Part shown: piece after piece, positions 9,272 to 18,389 of the stretch | How positions within the stretch are numbered: the stretch's first letter is position 1 | Layout: each line of letters starts with the position of its first letter | Assembly: GCA_013289585.1 (NCBI GenBank) | Contig: JABCZR010000002.1 | Location: forward strand, 248,001 to 312,000 | Length of the DNA stretch: 64,000 nt | Source: Acidobacteriota bacterium | GTDB taxonomy: Bacteria; Acidobacteriota; Terriglobia; Acidiferrales; UBA7541 | Direction of reading: 5' to 3' | Translations under genes and position numbers: made by a program | The notes under the pieces: model-generated | Databases searched by the model: none | What the model saw: the letters and a program-made list of their open reading frames with translations, nothing else | Told to the model about the DNA's origin: nothing

Positions 9272-9799
9272 ATGGAAATCCGCTGCATCGTCACCGGCCC
9301 GAACGATTCCGGCAAGTCGGTTTTCGTTCGTGACACGCCTGTTAAGCCTGTGACCCTCGCCCTTTTTCCCGGCTACGAATTCCATCGCCTCTGGGGAAGC
9401 GATTCCGCCCCCGAGCTTCCCTCGGACGGCACGCCGGTGCCGCCTCGTTATTTCCCCGCAATTCACGGTTTCCGCTTCGGCTTCTTCACCATACCACCAG
9501 ACACCACGACACGCATCGATCGCCTCAACACCGCGTCTGCCATCGAAGAAATTCAGCAAAAGTTACCCGGCATGCTCGATGTTTTGGAACGCGACCACCC
9601 CGGCATGCACACCACCGATACGGTGGACTTCGACGTGGTTGTCTCCGGCGAAGTGGTTCTCGAATTGGACGACGGCGCCGAAGTTCTTCTCAAAGCAGGG
9701 GATTGTGTGGTTCAGAACGGCACTCGCCACGCTTGGCACAACCGCTCCTCAGCGAATTGCCTCATCGCCGTAACATTGCTGGGCGCGCAACGCAAATAG
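9272..9799 (+). CDS. Cupin-domain protein
   Basis: A 175-residue protein with a C-terminal cupin (about 105-170). The first motif is diverged and the second (GDCVVQNGTRHAWHNRSS) has G, two His and the usual spacing. The N-terminal part is like that of plant-pathogen-type cupins that follow short-chain metabolism genes. Metal binding is likely through the residues around HTTDTVDFDVVVSGEV and GTRHAW. The start at 9272 is taken because CAGGAG lies at 9261-9266; a GTG at 9251 is less likely. The substrate is unknown. Confidence 0.8.
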   Translation: MEIRCIVTGPNDSGKSVFVRDTPVKPVTLALFPGYEFHRLWGSDSAPELPSDGTPVPPRYFPAIHGFRFGFFTIPPDTTTRIDRLNTASAIEEIQQKLPGMLDVLERDHPGMHTTDTVDFDVVVSGEVVLELDDGAEVLLKAGDCVVQNGTRHAWHNRSSANCLIAVTLLGAQRK

Positions 9800-10311
9800 T
9801 CCTGGGCCGCGCTTCCATCCGAGCGCCCACGACGCGCACGAGCAACTTCCCCTACATACGCTGAATAGCCCACTACTCTGCAAACTTTTTCTGGACCAAG
9901 TGTTTGCACTGGAGTATATTCCTTCTGGAGATAACCATGTTCGGACTGTGGCGCGTTTGTGCCGTCCGGGTGCGAGCCGGTCTTCCGCTTTAGATAGCCC
10001 CTGGCAATGGCCGCAAACCACCCCAGCTCACTGAAATTTAGGGGTAGATGCAGTGTGGTTATGTTAACTCATAAGTTTTTTAGAATCTGCATTTTAAGGA
10101 ATACTCATAAGTGTTGATTATAAAAGATTTATGGCGATACTAAGCTCTTTAGAATCAGCACTTACAAAAAACGGGGGGGCGGGTTGCCCCCAAGGACGGC
10201 ACCCCGGCTCCGCGCGCTCTTCGTGATAATCTCTTGACGTTGGGTGGATGTCTCGTGCGCTTCCGGGACGACAGTCCATGTTCGACGTGTACGACCTGGG
10301 AGACAATCCCC
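9800..10311 (+). other. 512-base intergenic region with an AT-rich duplicated element
   Basis: No convincing gene. Two imperfect direct repeats are visible: ACTCATAAG at 10067-10075 with TTTAGAATCTGCA at 10079-10091, and ACTCATAAG at 10103-10111 with TTTAGAATCAGCA at 10148-10160. The second copy has an insert that includes TTGATTATAAAAG. The block is far more AT-rich than its surroundings and may hold the promoter and operators of the gene at 10312. Confidence 0.5.
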
Positions 10312-11496
10312 ATGAGTTCAACTGTGCCGCGATTCGCCTCCCCGGCTGCCTGCTTCGTCGCTGTAATTCTTGCCGTTTCTTGGCACACCAGGACGAACGC
10401 CGCAGTCCCTCGAAATCCGCGCCCGACTGAGGCCCACGTCGACCCTCCCGTAACGAAATCCACCGGCTCCTGGAACCAGCAGGCCGCTGCCGCATACCTC
10501 GATCAGCGTGCCGCCTGGTGGATGCAATGGCCGAAGGCGGAGCGCGATCACGAGACCTTTTGCATCTCGTGTCATACCGCGGTGCCTTACGCTCTTTCGC
10601 GGCCTGCCCTTCGTAAATCGCTCGCCGAACAAACCCCTTCCGTGAACGAGCGCCGGCTCCTTGAGAATGTTACCAAGCGCGTTCGTCTTTGGAAGGAAGT
10701 CGCGCCCTTCTACAGCGACGCGGATCGCGGCATCTACAAGACCGTCGAGTCTCGCGGCACCGAATCTGTCCTCAATGCCCTGGTCCTCACCAGCAATGAC
10801 GCGCACAACCAGCTCGGCGACGACGCGCGAATGGCGTTGGATAACATGTGGGCGGAGCAGCAAACCACCGGAAGTAGGAAGGGCGCATGGTTATGGCTGC
10901 GCTTCGCGAATGAGCCTTGGGAAGCGGACGATTCGGACTTTTACGGCGCCACTCTTGCCGCAATCGCGGTGGGCACTGCTCCCGGGAATTATCGCGAGCG
11001 ATCCGAGATCCAAAATAACCTCAAGCTCTTGCGCGATTACCTGAACCGCGAATGCGCCGCGCAGACCACTATCAATCGCGTCGCTCTTTTGTGGGCCTCG
11101 GCGAAAATGCCCGGACTCCTCGAGCCACAGCTGCAGAAGGCAATCCTCCAGGAAGTCCTCTCCAAACAGCAGGCCGATGGTGGCTGGAGTCTTTCGTCAT
11201 TAAGTGGGAACTGGAAACGCCACGATGGAACTCCGCAGGACGTGCAAAGCGACGGCTACGCTACTGGACTCATCACTCTCGCGTTGCAAAACGCTGGCAT
11301 CTCGCCGGACAACGACCAGGTGAAGCGGGGACTCGCGTGGCTGGCGGCGAATCAAGACAAAACGGGAGGCTTCTGGCTGGCCTATTCATTGAACAAAAAC
11401 GCGGAAAATCACCTGTCACCCGACACCGCGCGCTTCATGAACGATGCGGCCACTGCTTACGCCGTTCTCGCTCTCACCGAAGCCAACCGCCATTGA
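10312..11496 (+). CDS. Secreted alpha/alpha-toroid (squalene-cyclase-like) protein with a heme c motif
   Basis: A 394-residue protein with a signal sequence (hydrophobic residues 9-23, AA near 30). A single CISCH motif at 84-88 predicts one covalent heme c. The remainder has repeated helical hairpins with terpenoid-cyclase style turns, such as LSKQQADGGWSL and GLAWLAANQDKTGGFWLAYS. The DxDD of squalene-hopene cyclases is not seen, so cyclisation is unlikely. The ATG at 10312 is chosen because GGGAGAC lies just upstream; the frame stays open to 10234. The likely setting is the periplasm, as a redox or heme-sensing scaffold; the role is unknown. Confidence 0.75.
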   Translation: MSSTVPRFASPAACFVAVILAVSWHTRTNAAVPRNPRPTEAHVDPPVTKSTGSWNQQAAAAYLDQRAAWWMQWPKAERDHETFCISCHTAVPYALSRPALRKSLAEQTPSVNERRLLENVTKRVRLWKEVAPFYSDADRGIYKTVESRGTESVLNALVLTSNDAHNQLGDDARMALDNMWAEQQTTGSRKGAWLWLRFANEPWEADDSDFYGATLAAIAVGTAPGNYRERSEIQNNLKLLRDYLNRECAAQTTINRVALLWASAKMPGLLEPQLQKAILQEVLSKQQADGGWSLSSLSGNWKRHDGTPQDVQSDGYATGLITLALQNAGISPDNDQVKRGLAWLAANQDKTGGFWLAYSLNKNAENHLSPDTARFMNDAATAYAVLALTEANRH

Positions 11497-11643
11497 ATCC
11501 GAACGCACCAGTCTCCGCGATGCCGGTGGGGCAAGTAGGTGTTAACGTTCAAAGCTGACCCACTCTGCCGCTCTTCTTGGCACACGCCGCTCCTGTTTGT
11601 GCCTCCTTGCATTTCTCGGAGTGGAAAAGTTAAAACCGATCCC

Positions 11644-11678
11644 TGATCTCTGATCTTTGATCTTTGATCTTTGATCTC
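11644..11678 (+). repeat. Tandem 7-base repeat
   Basis: Five head-to-tail copies of TGATCTY (TGATCTC at both ends, TGATCTT three times inside) in the 240-base gap before the acyl-CoA ligase gene. The sequence is read directly. The function is unknown; copy number could vary by slippage. Confidence 0.85.
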
Positions 11679-11736
11679 CTCTCTCCCTCGCGGCGTTGCA
11701 CCAAAAACACCGCTAGAGTAAAGTGAGCTTTCGACC

Positions 11737-13548
11737 ATGAACTACGGCACTCTCCCTTCGCGCTTCCTCAACGCCATCGACAAGTTGCCAACCCCTCGCG
11801 CGCAGATGGTCCGCCGCGACGGCCGCTGGGACGCCATCTCCTCCCAGGAATTTCTTCGCCGCGTCGCCGGTCTCTCCACCGCGTTCGTCGAACTTGGTGT
11901 GAAGCCTGGCGATCGCGTCGGCCTTTTCTCCGCCAACCGCCCCGAATGGCATACCGCGGATTTCGCCATCACCGGCGCCGGCGGCGTCACCGTGCCGGTG
12001 TACTTCAACGAATCGCCCGATCGCATGATCTATATCCTCAAACATTGCGGCGCGAGGGTGGTTTTCGTCGCCGGTCACGCGCAGTTGCAGAAACTTCTGG
12101 CTGTTCGCGCCGATCTTCCCGAACTCGAGCAAATCATCGTCGCGGATTGCGGCCCCGATATTCCCGTGGAATGTTTGCGCTACGAAACGCTCATCGCCGG
12201 AGCCGGCGCCACGGACATCTCCACATACCGCATACGAACTTCGCAAATTCTTCCGAGCCAGCTCGCTTCACTCATCTACACCTCCGGCACTACCGGCGAG
12301 CCCAAGGGTGTCATGCTTACGCACAACAATTTTTGCTCCAACGTCCACGGCGTCGGCCACGATTTCGAGATCAATCCCGCCAAGGACACCGCGCTATCCT
12401 TTCTTCCGCTCGCCCACGTCTACGGCCGCACCGTCGACTACATCTACATCTTTCAAGGCGCGCCGCTCGCGTACGTGGAGTCCGTCGAAGCCGTGGGCCA
12501 AGCTCTTCTCGAAGTGCGCCCCACCGTTACCGCCGCTGTTCCCCGCGTTTTCGAAAAAATTTACGCGCGCCTCGTCGAACAAGGTTCCCGGACCACCGGC
12601 ATCAAACGGGTGCTTTTTACCTGGGCCATGAAAATCGCCAAGCGCGCTACGCCCTGGCGCACCACGGGAGGCCTAGCAAGTCTTGCCCTGAAGCTTCAAT
12701 GGAAGATAGCGGACGCGCTGGTCTACAAAAAAATTCGTCTCGGCACCGGCGGACGCCTCCGCCTGATCTGTTCCGGCGGTGCTCCTCTCTCGAAAGATCT
12801 AGCTGAATTTTTCTGGACCGTAGGCATCCCCATCTATCAAGGCTATGGATTAACGGAAACTTCTCCGATCGTGTCTAACAACTATCCTGCGAATCGCATT
12901 GGCAGTTCCGGCAGGCCGATCGAAGACGTCCAGGTCCGCATCGCGGAGGACGGCGAAATTCTCGTCAAAGGCCCCTGCGTCATGCAAGGGTATTACAAGG
13001 ATCCTGAGGCTACGCGCGAAGTGCTCACCGAAGACGGCTGGTTCAGCACCGGCGACATCGGCTACCTGGACAAGGACAGCTATCTTTACATCACCGATCG
13101 CAAGAAAGATTTGATCAAGACCGCGGCCGGAAAATTCGTCGCTCCACAACCCATCGAAAACGCCCTGAAAACCAGCCCCTACATCCTCAACGCTATGGTC
13201 ATCGGCGACAGGCGAAAATTCATCGTGGCCCTCATCGTTCCGAATCCCGTCACTGTCGCCGCCCGCCTGGCCGATCAAGGAATCAAATTCGCTTCCAACG
13301 AAGAGATGGCCGCGCACCCCGCCGTACGCGCCTTGATCGATGCCGAAGTGAAGCGCCTCACCGTTCATCTCGCGCAGTACGAATCCATCAAGCGCTTCGC
13401 TCTGCTCCCCGAAGACTTCACCTTCGATAATGGCAGCCTCACCTTCACTCTCAAACTCAAGCGCCGCGTCGTGGAACAGCACTATCAGAGCGTCATCGAA
13501 TCCCTTTACGCCGACGTTTCCGAACCTCGCCCCATCCTACAGGACTAA
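11737..13548 (+). CDS. Long-chain fatty acyl-CoA synthetase (AMP-forming)
   Basis: A 603-residue ANL-superfamily ligase that activates a fatty acid with ATP and joins it to CoA. The P-loop-like motif is YTSGTTGEPKGVMLTHNN, the adenine motif is YQGYGLTETSPIV, and the hinge segment is GWFSTGDIGYLDKDSYLYIT followed by DRKKDLIKTAAGKFVAPQPI, which contains the family lysines. The long form with insertions matches FadD15-type bacterial enzymes. It stands alone, with thiG 127 bases downstream. The exact chain length is not readable from sequence. Confidence 0.92.
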   Translation: MNYGTLPSRFLNAIDKLPTPRAQMVRRDGRWDAISSQEFLRRVAGLSTAFVELGVKPGDRVGLFSANRPEWHTADFAITGAGGVTVPVYFNESPDRMIYILKHCGARVVFVAGHAQLQKLLAVRADLPELEQIIVADCGPDIPVECLRYETLIAGAGATDISTYRIRTSQILPSQLASLIYTSGTTGEPKGVMLTHNNFCSNVHGVGHDFEINPAKDTALSFLPLAHVYGRTVDYIYIFQGAPLAYVESVEAVGQALLEVRPTVTAAVPRVFEKIYARLVEQGSRTTGIKRVLFTWAMKIAKRATPWRTTGGLASLALKLQWKIADALVYKKIRLGTGGRLRLICSGGAPLSKDLAEFFWTVGIPIYQGYGLTETSPIVSNNYPANRIGSSGRPIEDVQVRIAEDGEILVKGPCVMQGYYKDPEATREVLTEDGWFSTGDIGYLDKDSYLYITDRKKDLIKTAAGKFVAPQPIENALKTSPYILNAMVIGDRRKFIVALIVPNPVTVAARLADQGIKFASNEEMAAHPAVRALIDAEVKRLTVHLAQYESIKRFALLPEDFTFDNGSLTFTLKLKRRVVEQHYQSVIESLYADVSEPRPILQD

Positions 13549-13559
13549 TCCTCTCGTAG

Positions 13560-13581
13560 GGCTCGCCTTCTGAGGCGAGCC
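13560..13581. repeat. Intergenic hairpin
   Basis: A perfect 8-base stem, GGCTCGCC-TTCTGA-GGCGAGCC, 11 bases after the ligase stop. It could stop transcription or be a dispersed palindrome; CTCTTCTC follows but there is no clean T-run. Confidence 0.6.
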
Positions 13582-13675
13582 GCTCTTCTCCGCAATCTCT
13601 GAGTTCTCTGTGTTAAATTTTTTCTTCCGATTTGTCCCCGCGCCTGCGAAGGTCTAAAATCCCACTGAGGTCACC

Positions 13676-14452
13676 ATGCCGGACAACTTGGTCGTCGCAG
13701 GCCGCGCCTTCAGCTCGCGCCTCATCGTCGGAACAGGGAAGTACCGCAGCTTCCAGGAAATGGCTCGCGCCCACGCCGCTTCTGGCGCCGACATGGTCAC
13801 CGTCGCCGTTCGCCGTGTGAACCTCACTGATCGCAGCAAGGAATCGCTTCTTGACTATATCGATCGCGAAAAAATCTTCATCCTGCCAAACACCGCGGCC
13901 TGCTATACCGCCGACGAAGCCATCCGCACCGCGCGCCTCGGCCGCGAAGTTGGTCTATCCAATTGGATCAAGCTCGAAGTTATCGGCGACCAGCAAACAT
14001 TATTTCCAGACACGGAGCAACTCATCGAAGCCACCCGCGTCCTCGTCAGGGAAGGTTTCGTCGTACTCCCCTACACCAACGACGACCTCATCGCCGCCCG
14101 CAAACTGATCGACGCCGGTGCTGCCGCGGTCATGCCACTCGCCGCGCCCATCGGCTCCGGGCTTGGCATTCAGAATCCCGCCAATCTCCGCATCCTGCGC
14201 GAACGCATCACCGAAGTTCCCATGATCGTCGACGCTGGGGTAGGCACCGCCTCTGACGCCGCTGTCGCCATGGAACTGGGCGCCGACGGCGTGCTCATGA
14301 ACACCGCCATCGCCGAAGCTGCCGACTCCGTCCTGATGGCCGAAGCCATGCGCGACGCGGTCATCGCCGGCCGCAAATCCTATCTCGCCGGCCGCATGCC
14401 CAAGCGCCTGTACGCCTCCGCTTCGAGCCCATTGACTGGTGTTGTTAAGTAA
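13676..14452 (+). CDS. thiG: Thiazole synthase
   Basis: ThiG, 258 residues, makes the thiazole phosphate of thiamine from deoxyxylulose phosphate, dehydroglycine and the thiocarboxylate of ThiS. The TIM-barrel signatures are present: [16 protein letters not shown] near the start, the Schiff-base Lys in [17 protein letters not shown], and the phosphate-binding end [25 protein letters not shown] precedes the ATG. ThiS, ThiH or ThiO are not next to it, and no TPP riboswitch was recognised in the 127-base gap upstream. Confidence 0.95.
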   Translation: MPDNLVVAGRAFSSRLIVGTGKYRSFQEMARAHAASGADMVTVAVRRVNLTDRSKESLLDYIDREKIFILPNTAACYTADEAIRTARLGREVGLSNWIKLEVIGDQQTLFPDTEQLIEATRVLVREGFVVLPYTNDDLIAARKLIDAGAAAVMPLAAPIGSGLGIQNPANLRILRERITEVPMIVDAGVGTASDAAVAMELGADGVLMNTAIAEAADSVLMAEAMRDAVIAGRKSYLAGRMPKRLYASASSPLTGVVK

Positions 14453-14547
14453 ATATTTTGCAGGAACTGCTTCGTGACGCCATCGTTCGGCGAAACTGCA
14501 GTTCACACAACAAGCGCCGGAAGTAGGCGTCCCTCAAATTGCAGCTA

Positions 14548-15078
14548 TTAGCCTGCAGCTTTCTTGGCTTGTTCACTGTCGTAGCTTTCGCCATAGATGG
14601 CCGGCACTTTGCCGCCCATCGGCCGCAAGTACGTGGACAGCTGCCCGCGATGATGGATCGAATGGTTCAATCCGAGCTGCAGAAAAGTAACAGCGGGCCG
14701 CTGGAACATTCCTCGGAAATCCACCATTTTCACGAGTTGCTCGCCGCTCAACTTCGTGAGCTTTTCGCAATTCTTTTCGAATCGCTCCGCATACCACGCT
14801 GCAAAATCTGCCGCAGTTTTCGCGCTCTCGGGAAATGCCGCAGGAGCGGTGCTGAACTCGCCGTTGATGGTAGTTTCCAAAAATCGGTTCTCCGCCGCCG
14901 CAATGTGCCGCACCAACTCCATCGCACTCTTCGCGTTGGGATCCGGCCGGTAGTCGGGCTTGCCCGCTGGCACTGCTTCGAGCAGCGTTCTCGTGGTGCG
15001 ATGCTCAGCTTTTAGAACGGGCAGATAGACTTCGTGCAACAGAAAAACAGCTTGCTCTGGCGTCATTGGCTTCGTCAT
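14548..15078 (-). CDS. DinB-like four-helix metal-binding protein
   Basis: A 176-residue DinB/YfiT-type protein. The three likely metal-ligand histidines are in ELVRHIAAAENRF and in LNHSIHHRGQLSTYL, in the usual order. Family members include bacillithiol- or mycothiol-dependent transferases and many of unknown role. The ATG at 15078 is used because GGAGG lies five bases upstream; the frame extends to a TTG at 15090. It is convergent with thiG and the gap between them (95 bases) holds no clear terminator. Confidence 0.85.
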   Translation of the reverse strand: MTKPMTPEQAVFLLHEVYLPVLKAEHRTTRTLLEAVPAGKPDYRPDPNAKSAMELVRHIAAAENRFLETTINGEFSTAPAAFPESAKTAADFAAWYAERFEKNCEKLTKLSGEQLVKMVDFRGMFQRPAVTFLQLGLNHSIHHRGQLSTYLRPMGGKVPAIYGESYDSEQAKKAAG

Positions 15079-15265
15079 TCCATCCTCCAAGGTTTCGAAT
15101 CCCGAATCTACTCGCGACAGATGCGCAGGCGATTTACTCGGTTATTTTCTCGCAATCATTTTCCGCGTCGCGGACATTCAAGCGGGCCCCAACTTCGTAC
15201 CCATTCTTGACTCCCGCCGGCGGGTTGCGCGGGAGAGCAATAGTACAGCGCGGCAGAGCGCTGCG

Positions 15266-17725
15266 CTACTCGTACCGCAGCGTCTGGATCGGATCGACGC
15301 GGGTTGCCCTTCGCGCGGGGATGTAGCAAGCCGCCAGCGCGACCCCAAACAGAATTATGGTGACGCTCACAAACGTGGGGATGTCCGTCGCGGTCACGCC
15401 GAAAAGCAGGCTGGCCATCAACCGCGTCAGCGCAAATGCCGTCGCCAGCCCGACTGCGATTCCAATCGCCACCATGCCGGCCCCCTGTTTCATCACTAGC
15501 CCCAGCACATCCCCGCCTTGCGCGCCAAGCACCATACGCAATCCAAATTCTTTCGTGCGCCGCGCCACGGAATACGACACCACGCCATAAATTCCGACGG
15601 TCGCGATCGCCAGCGCCACCCCGGAGAAAAGCGTCAGCAGCAAAGTAAGAAATCGTGGCCGCGCCTGTGCGCGAGTCAGCACATCCTCCATCAAACGCAC
15701 ATCTGCCAAGGGCAGTGAAGGATCGATTTCGTTCAGCTGTTCGCGCACCGCGCCTGCCAGCGACCGCGGGTCTCCCGCCTGCGCGCGCATCGCCACATAC
15801 ATATCTGAACTGCCCTTGCCCCCTGGTTGCTGGTAGGGCAGATAAATCTCGGTGCCAGCCGGGCGGTCGAGCCCGGCGTTTTTCACATCGTCCACGATTC
15901 CGACGATCGTGCTCCAGTCCTTTGCACCTCCGGGACGAACGCGCCGTCCAACCGCATTCTGATTGGGCCAGAACGTCATCGCCATGGTCTTGTTGATGAT
16001 CACGGCGTCCGGAGCGCCTTGCACATCCCGCCCGTCGAACAATCTCCCATCCATGAGGCGAATGCCCATGGTCGCGAAATAGTCTTTGCTCACCGCCTGG
16101 TAAAAATCCACATTTTGGATCGGGCCGCCCTCGGTCGGCACAAATCCTTCGATATCCGTGTCATTCATGTTGGGGGGGCGCATCGGCGCCAATCCGGATA
16201 CCAGCGCCGCGGATTGCACGGCTGGAAGACTCGTCAGCCGGCCATCGAGGCGCGTCCAGAAATCCGTGATCTTCGCAGCGTCCGTATATGTGCCGCTCGG
16301 CAGCGAGACGTGCATGGTGATCACGTTGTCCGCATTCAGCCCGGTATGGACTTCCTGCAGTTTCCAGAAAGCTCGCACCATCAATCCACAGCCAATCAGC
16401 AATACCAGCGCCATCGCCAGTTCGCCGGCCACCAGGACGCGCCGGAAAATCTGCGCCACTGCCGCCGCCGTCGTACTGCCTGCTGTGTCCTTCAACGATT
16501 CGGAGATCCCGCTGACGAGCAATGGCGCCAGCGGCGCGAGCCCAAAGAGAATTCCGGTAACCACGCTCGTCCCGAGAGTGAAAACTAGCACCCGCCAGTC
16601 CATGGTGATTTCATCCGCGCGCGGAATGCCGCCCGCATTCGTAAGCTGCACCAGCCGCACGCATCCGAGCGAGAGTCCCACGCCCAGGATTCCTCCGCAC
16701 AGCGCCAGCAGAATTCCTTCGGTAACAAATTGCCGCGCCAGCCGTACCAGGCCGGCACCCAGCGCCCCGCGAATGGCAATCTCCCTGCGCCGCGCCTCCG
16801 CGCGCGCAAGCAGCAAATTCGCCACATTCACGCTTGCAATCAGCAAAACGAAAACTACCGCCCCAAGCAGCATCAAGAGTGCCGGACGAACACTGGAAAC
16901 CACCTCCGCCTGCAACGGAAAACTGACGATGGTGTGATTTTTCGGGTCAAAGCTGTGCACCTTCGGCACTTTCTTTTCGCCATAACTCTGGACGAGGGAT
17001 GCCAGTTCGCCTTGTGCCGCTCCGGCGGAAACTCCTGGCTTCAGCCGTCCCAGCAGAAAGTAGTTGTGACCGCCCCGATTTCCCGGCTTTGCGGGATCCA
17101 ATTGCAACGCAGTCCAGATTTGTGCCGGCTCTTGCTCACCGGGAGGAAACTGAAACCCTTTCGGCATAACGCCGATGATGGTGCACTTCAGGCCATCGAG
17201 ATACGTCTCACGCCCGACGACGTTGGGATCATTCGCAAAAACACTCTGCCACGTACCAAAGGAAATATCGGCTACCACCGGCGCTCCGGGGGCATCGTCC
17301 GACTGCGAGATCAGTCGCCCCTTGACCGGCGTCACACCTAGCGTCTCCAACAATCCGCCGCTGACGTACGCCGCGGCGACGCGCACCGGCTGCGTCTTTC
17401 CGGCGAGGTTTGCCCCCGCCGTGATCCAGGCGTCCAGCGACGCCCAGGAATGCGTGTCGCGGCGCAGATCGAGAAATTCCGGTCCGGAAGTCCAGAAACG
17501 GTGGAGGCCGCCGTTCGGAAATGTCGGAAACTCGGTGTAGATTCGAATGAGTTGTTCGGGGCGAGAATAGGGAAGTGGTTGCAAGAGGACGGCGTTCACC
17601 ACGGTAAAAATTCCAGTAGTCGCTCCGATTCCGAGCATCAGGCATAGCACCGCTGCAGTCGTGAAGCCCAGATTCTTGCGCATCATTCGCAGCGCAAACT
17701 GGATGTCTTGCCATAGCGTGTCCAT
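15266..17725 (-). CDS. ADOP-family MacB/FtsX-type permease
   Basis: An 819-residue inner-membrane protein with the ADOP (acidobacterial duplicated orphan permease) layout: an N-terminal helix, a large periplasmic MacB-like domain (about 50-230), then two FtsX-like sets of helices separated by a second periplasmic domain. The opening LWQDIQFALRMMRKNLGFT is typical. No ATPase gene is adjacent, as expected for these orphan permeases, so the partner must come from elsewhere. The ATG at 17725 has GGAGG six bases upstream; an in-frame extension to 17887 is not credible. The substrate is unknown; efflux or lipoprotein/peptide export is inferred from MacB. Confidence 0.9.
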   Translation of the reverse strand: MDTLWQDIQFALRMMRKNLGFTTAAVLCLMLGIGATTGIFTVVNAVLLQPLPYSRPEQLIRIYTEFPTFPNGGLHRFWTSGPEFLDLRRDTHSWASLDAWITAGANLAGKTQPVRVAAAYVSGGLLETLGVTPVKGRLISQSDDAPGAPVVADISFGTWQSVFANDPNVVGRETYLDGLKCTIIGVMPKGFQFPPGEQEPAQIWTALQLDPAKPGNRGGHNYFLLGRLKPGVSAGAAQGELASLVQSYGEKKVPKVHSFDPKNHTIVSFPLQAEVVSSVRPALLMLLGAVVFVLLIASVNVANLLLARAEARRREIAIRGALGAGLVRLARQFVTEGILLALCGGILGVGLSLGCVRLVQLTNAGGIPRADEITMDWRVLVFTLGTSVVTGILFGLAPLAPLLVSGISESLKDTAGSTTAAAVAQIFRRVLVAGELAMALVLLIGCGLMVRAFWKLQEVHTGLNADNVITMHVSLPSGTYTDAAKITDFWTRLDGRLTSLPAVQSAALVSGLAPMRPPNMNDTDIEGFVPTEGGPIQNVDFYQAVSKDYFATMGIRLMDGRLFDGRDVQGAPDAVIINKTMAMTFWPNQNAVGRRVRPGGAKDWSTIVGIVDDVKNAGLDRPAGTEIYLPYQQPGGKGSSDMYVAMRAQAGDPRSLAGAVREQLNEIDPSLPLADVRLMEDVLTRAQARPRFLTLLLTLFSGVALAIATVGIYGVVSYSVARRTKEFGLRMVLGAQGGDVLGLVMKQGAGMVAIGIAVGLATAFALTRLMASLLFGVTATDIPTFVSVTIILFGVALAACYIPARRATRVDPIQTLRYE

Positions 17726-17877
17726 AGGCAACCTCCAAAAGGAAGATACGGCTGCAATCTGACTTATGTTCCTGACAACTGGGAGCTTAGACGCTCGATC
17801 CCAGCGAATGATAGGGGCTCGGCAGCGGGTGTCCCACTTTGCCGCTGGAGAATCGGTGGGGAACATTCCGGGCGGGG

Positions 17878-18237
17878 TTACATCCATTTGCCGCCATGGC
17901 GGCCCGCGCTTTCAAACAGGAGAAGCAGATTGGAGATTTTCAGAAGCTCCCGGATCTGCTGATTTGCATTGACCATTCGGAACTCGCATCGGCTGGTCTT
18001 TGCCGAGACGTACAGACCCACGAGTGTCCCCAGACCCGAGCTATCCATGAAAGGAACTTCTTTCAGGTCCAGAACAATCCGTTTCTTTTGTCCCATGATG
18101 CTCTTCATTTCGCTTCTCAGCAGCGGAGTATTCTCGACCGTCAATTTGCCGTGGCACTCCACTACGGTCGTGTCCTCCTTCTCGTGGCTGGACACTCGGA
18201 AACCACGCGTCGAGCTGATCGGCGAAAGTTGTGACAT
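17878..18237 (-). CDS. STAS-domain anti-sigma factor antagonist
   Basis: A 119-residue STAS protein of the SpoIIAA/RsbV kind. The phosphorylation site is intact in VPFMDSSGLGTLVG (Ser66/Ser67), and the preceding strand KRIVLDLKEV fits the fold. In known systems the unphosphorylated form binds an anti-sigma kinase and frees a sigma factor. No kinase or PP2C phosphatase is adjacent, though the degenerate HATPase-like protein at 361-789 is in the window. The receiver-PilZ gene lies upstream on the same strand, 152 bases away. Confidence 0.9.
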   Translation of the reverse strand: MSQLSPISSTRGFRVSSHEKEDTTVVECHGKLTVENTPLLRSEMKSIMGQKKRIVLDLKEVPFMDSSGLGTLVGLYVSAKTSRCEFRMVNANQQIRELLKISNLLLLFESAGRHGGKWM

Positions 18238-18389
18238 CCAGGCTCCTGTCGAGGGCAGCGCGAGCCGTTCACCGTCTTGTATTCAAGCCGGTTTCCGCCA
18301 AATTTCGTCGGACCGTGCCACATCCGGAATGCGCGGAGTCTATCCCTGACCAGCTTTCAGTTCAACGTATATGGTCTTCCGCTGAGGAA

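Noticed and set aside
9749..10021. Minus-strand open frame of 90 residues in the gap after the cupin gene
   Set aside because: Amino acid composition is unlike a protein, there is no ribosome site, and it overlaps the cupin end.
11644..11678. CRISPR-like repeat
   Set aside because: The units are 7 bases and directly adjacent, without spacers; it is a simple tandem repeat.
13549..13675. Possible TPP riboswitch before thiG
   Set aside because: The 127-base gap holds only a hairpin and lacks the conserved CUGAGA-type core.
15266..17725. ATPase partner next to the ADOP permease
   Set aside because: No Walker motif gene was seen on either side; these permeases are normally orphans.
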